Shown here piece by piece: positions 5,519-6,294 of a stretch of 6,294 bases of DNA. The notes below the pieces were generated by a model that worked only from the letters and a program-made list of their open reading frames with translations, was not told the origin of the DNA and ran no database searches. The DNA is from Acidimicrobiaceae bacterium (GTDB taxonomy: Bacteria > Actinomycetota > Acidimicrobiia > Acidimicrobiales > UBA10347): assembly GCA_003485885.1 (NCBI GenBank), contig DNHM01000308.1:1-6294 (forward strand). The letters are read 5' to 3'. A program made the position numbers and the translations under genes. How positions within the stretch are numbered: the first letter of the stretch is position 1; each line of letters begins with the position of its first letter.

Positions 5519-6294
5519 GTGACACTACGACCATTTCGTTTTGCCGTTCAGACCGGCCCGTTTCAGGATCCGATAGCGCTACGAACATTTGCCCAACAGA
5601 TCGAGGCGCTCGGGTACGACGAACTTTACTCGTTTGACCACATTGGTAGGCGTGGCAACGCCGCCGTCGATCCGTTCGTGCCGTTACTGATCGCCGCCGA
5701 GGCGACCACCACACTTCGGGTGGGCCCGCTGGTCCTCAACAATGAGTTGCACCATCCAGCACTGCTTGCTCGAACAGCGATCTCGGTCGACCAGATGACA
5801 TCGGGCCGACTCGTGCTGGGGCTTGGTACCGGGTATGCACAGGTCGAACATGACGCAATCGGTATGCGGTTGCTGCCGCCTGGTCAGCGGGTTAGCCGGT
5901 TTGCTGAGTCGTTGCAGATCGTACGCAGCCTGTGCGACAACGGCTCGTGTTCGTACTCTGGTGAATACCACACGGTCGCGGTTGAGGAAATGGGGATCCG
6001 TCCGACGCAGGAACACATCCCGTTCCTGATCGGCGGCCATGGCAAACGCGTCGTTGGACTCGCTGGTCGCCATGCTGATATTTTCCAGTTCACCGGCCTG
6101 GTGCATGCCGAAGATGGCACGCCGACCGCTGGCGGCTTTCCCTTCGATCAGATCCAACAGCGCGCCCAGTGGTTAGCGGATGCTGCCGGTGATCGAGACG
6201 CTGACATCGAGCGTTCATCGCTGGCCCAGCTCACTGCTCTGGATGCTGATGCGCCCGACGACAACACGCTCATTGAGCGATACAAGATGGATGC
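5519..6294 (+). CDS. LLM-class (probably F420-dependent) oxidoreductase, 3'-truncated by window edge
   Basis: The frame is open from the GTG at 5519 to the right edge, with 258 residues visible; family members run about 280-330, so only the C-terminal end is missing. It begins L-R-P-F-R-F-A-V-Q (3-11), the typical first barrel strand of the actinobacterial MSMEG_2516-like (TIGR03621-type) LLM group. S-F-D-H (38-41) carries the conserved Asp-His on strand 2. D-P-F-V-P-L-L-I-A-A-E-A-T (51-63), S-G-R-L-V-L-G-L-G-T-G-Y (95-106, cofactor phosphate region), S-G-E-Y-H (147-151) and P-F-L-I-G-G-H-G (168-175) follow in family order. Such TIM-barrel enzymes transfer hydride between F420 (or FMN) and an organic substrate in the cytosol. 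F420 is inferred from the subgroup, and the substrate is unknown. The GTG start is chosen because it is the first start, 44 nt after the rhomboid-like stop, with family sequence beginning at once and a -10 box 6 nt upstream. Confidence 0.92.
   Translation, partial: MTLRPFRFAVQTGPFQDPIALRTFAQQIEALGYDELYSFDHIGRRGNAAVDPFVPLLIAAEATTTLRVGPLVLNNELHHPALLARTAISVDQMTSGRLVLGLGTGYAQVEHDAIGMRLLPPGQRVSRFAESLQIVRSLCDNGSCSYSGEYHTVAVEEMGIRPTQEHIPFLIGGHGKRVVGLAGRHADIFQFTGLVHAEDGTPTAGGFPFDQIQQRAQWLADAAGDRDADIERSSLAQLTALDADAPDDNTLIERYKMD

Noticed and set aside
5684..6157. Minus-strand 157-residue open frame near the right edge
   Set aside because: It is antisense to the LLM oxidoreductase, whose plus-strand frame carries all the family motifs.

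Overview
This window looks like chromosomal DNA from a high-GC, actinobacterial-type organism, most plausibly an environmental Acidimicrobiia-like lineage. That placement is inference. It rests on the G/C-rich third codon positions, a probable F420-dependent luciferase-like oxidoreductase, the weakness or absence of Shine-Dalgarno sequences, and TANNNT -10 boxes lying 6-8 nt before start codons (leaderless transcription). There is no rRNA, tRNA, CRISPR array, insertion sequence or phage gene.

Layout, left to right. (1) The 3' part of an isocitrate lyase/PEP mutase family enzyme, cut off by the left edge. (2) A minus-strand pair: a PaaI-type hotdog thioesterase (1245-1721), followed after 18 nt by an AhpD/carboxymuconolactone-decarboxylase-like peroxidase-related enzyme (678-1226). 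A plain ORF caller splits the second gene at an in-frame TGA. (3) A divergent plus-strand pair with an ATGA overlap: a short-chain dehydrogenase (1838-2533) and an SRPBCC-like protein (2530-3069). (4) A badly decayed amidohydrolase on the minus strand (3083-3545). (5) A ten-TM EamA/DMT transporter (start uncertain, stop at 4520). (6) A rhomboid-fold membrane protein without the catalytic Ser and His and with a C-terminal DUF6576-like tail (4560-5474). (7) An LLM-class, probably F420-dependent, oxidoreductase that runs off the right edge (5519 onward).

The main result is that the split peroxidase-related gene is very probably one selenoprotein. The TGA sits exactly where the second cysteine of the AhpD CxxC motif belongs (C-H-Y-U). 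The family's Glu and His relay residues are correctly spaced around it, and the protein continues in frame as recognisable family sequence. The 40 nt beginning with the TGA can fold into a bacterial SECIS-like hairpin with a GGUCU apical loop. That loop starts 18 nt after the UGA, the same loop and spacing as in Escherichia coli fdhF. The organism would therefore need selA/selB/selC/selD elsewhere in the genome.

The genes do not form one obvious pathway. They are small oxidoreductase, thioesterase and transport units, probably transcribed as several short units. The amidohydrolase remnant, with N-terminal, middle and C-terminal pieces in alternating frames, shows that this locus is losing genes.
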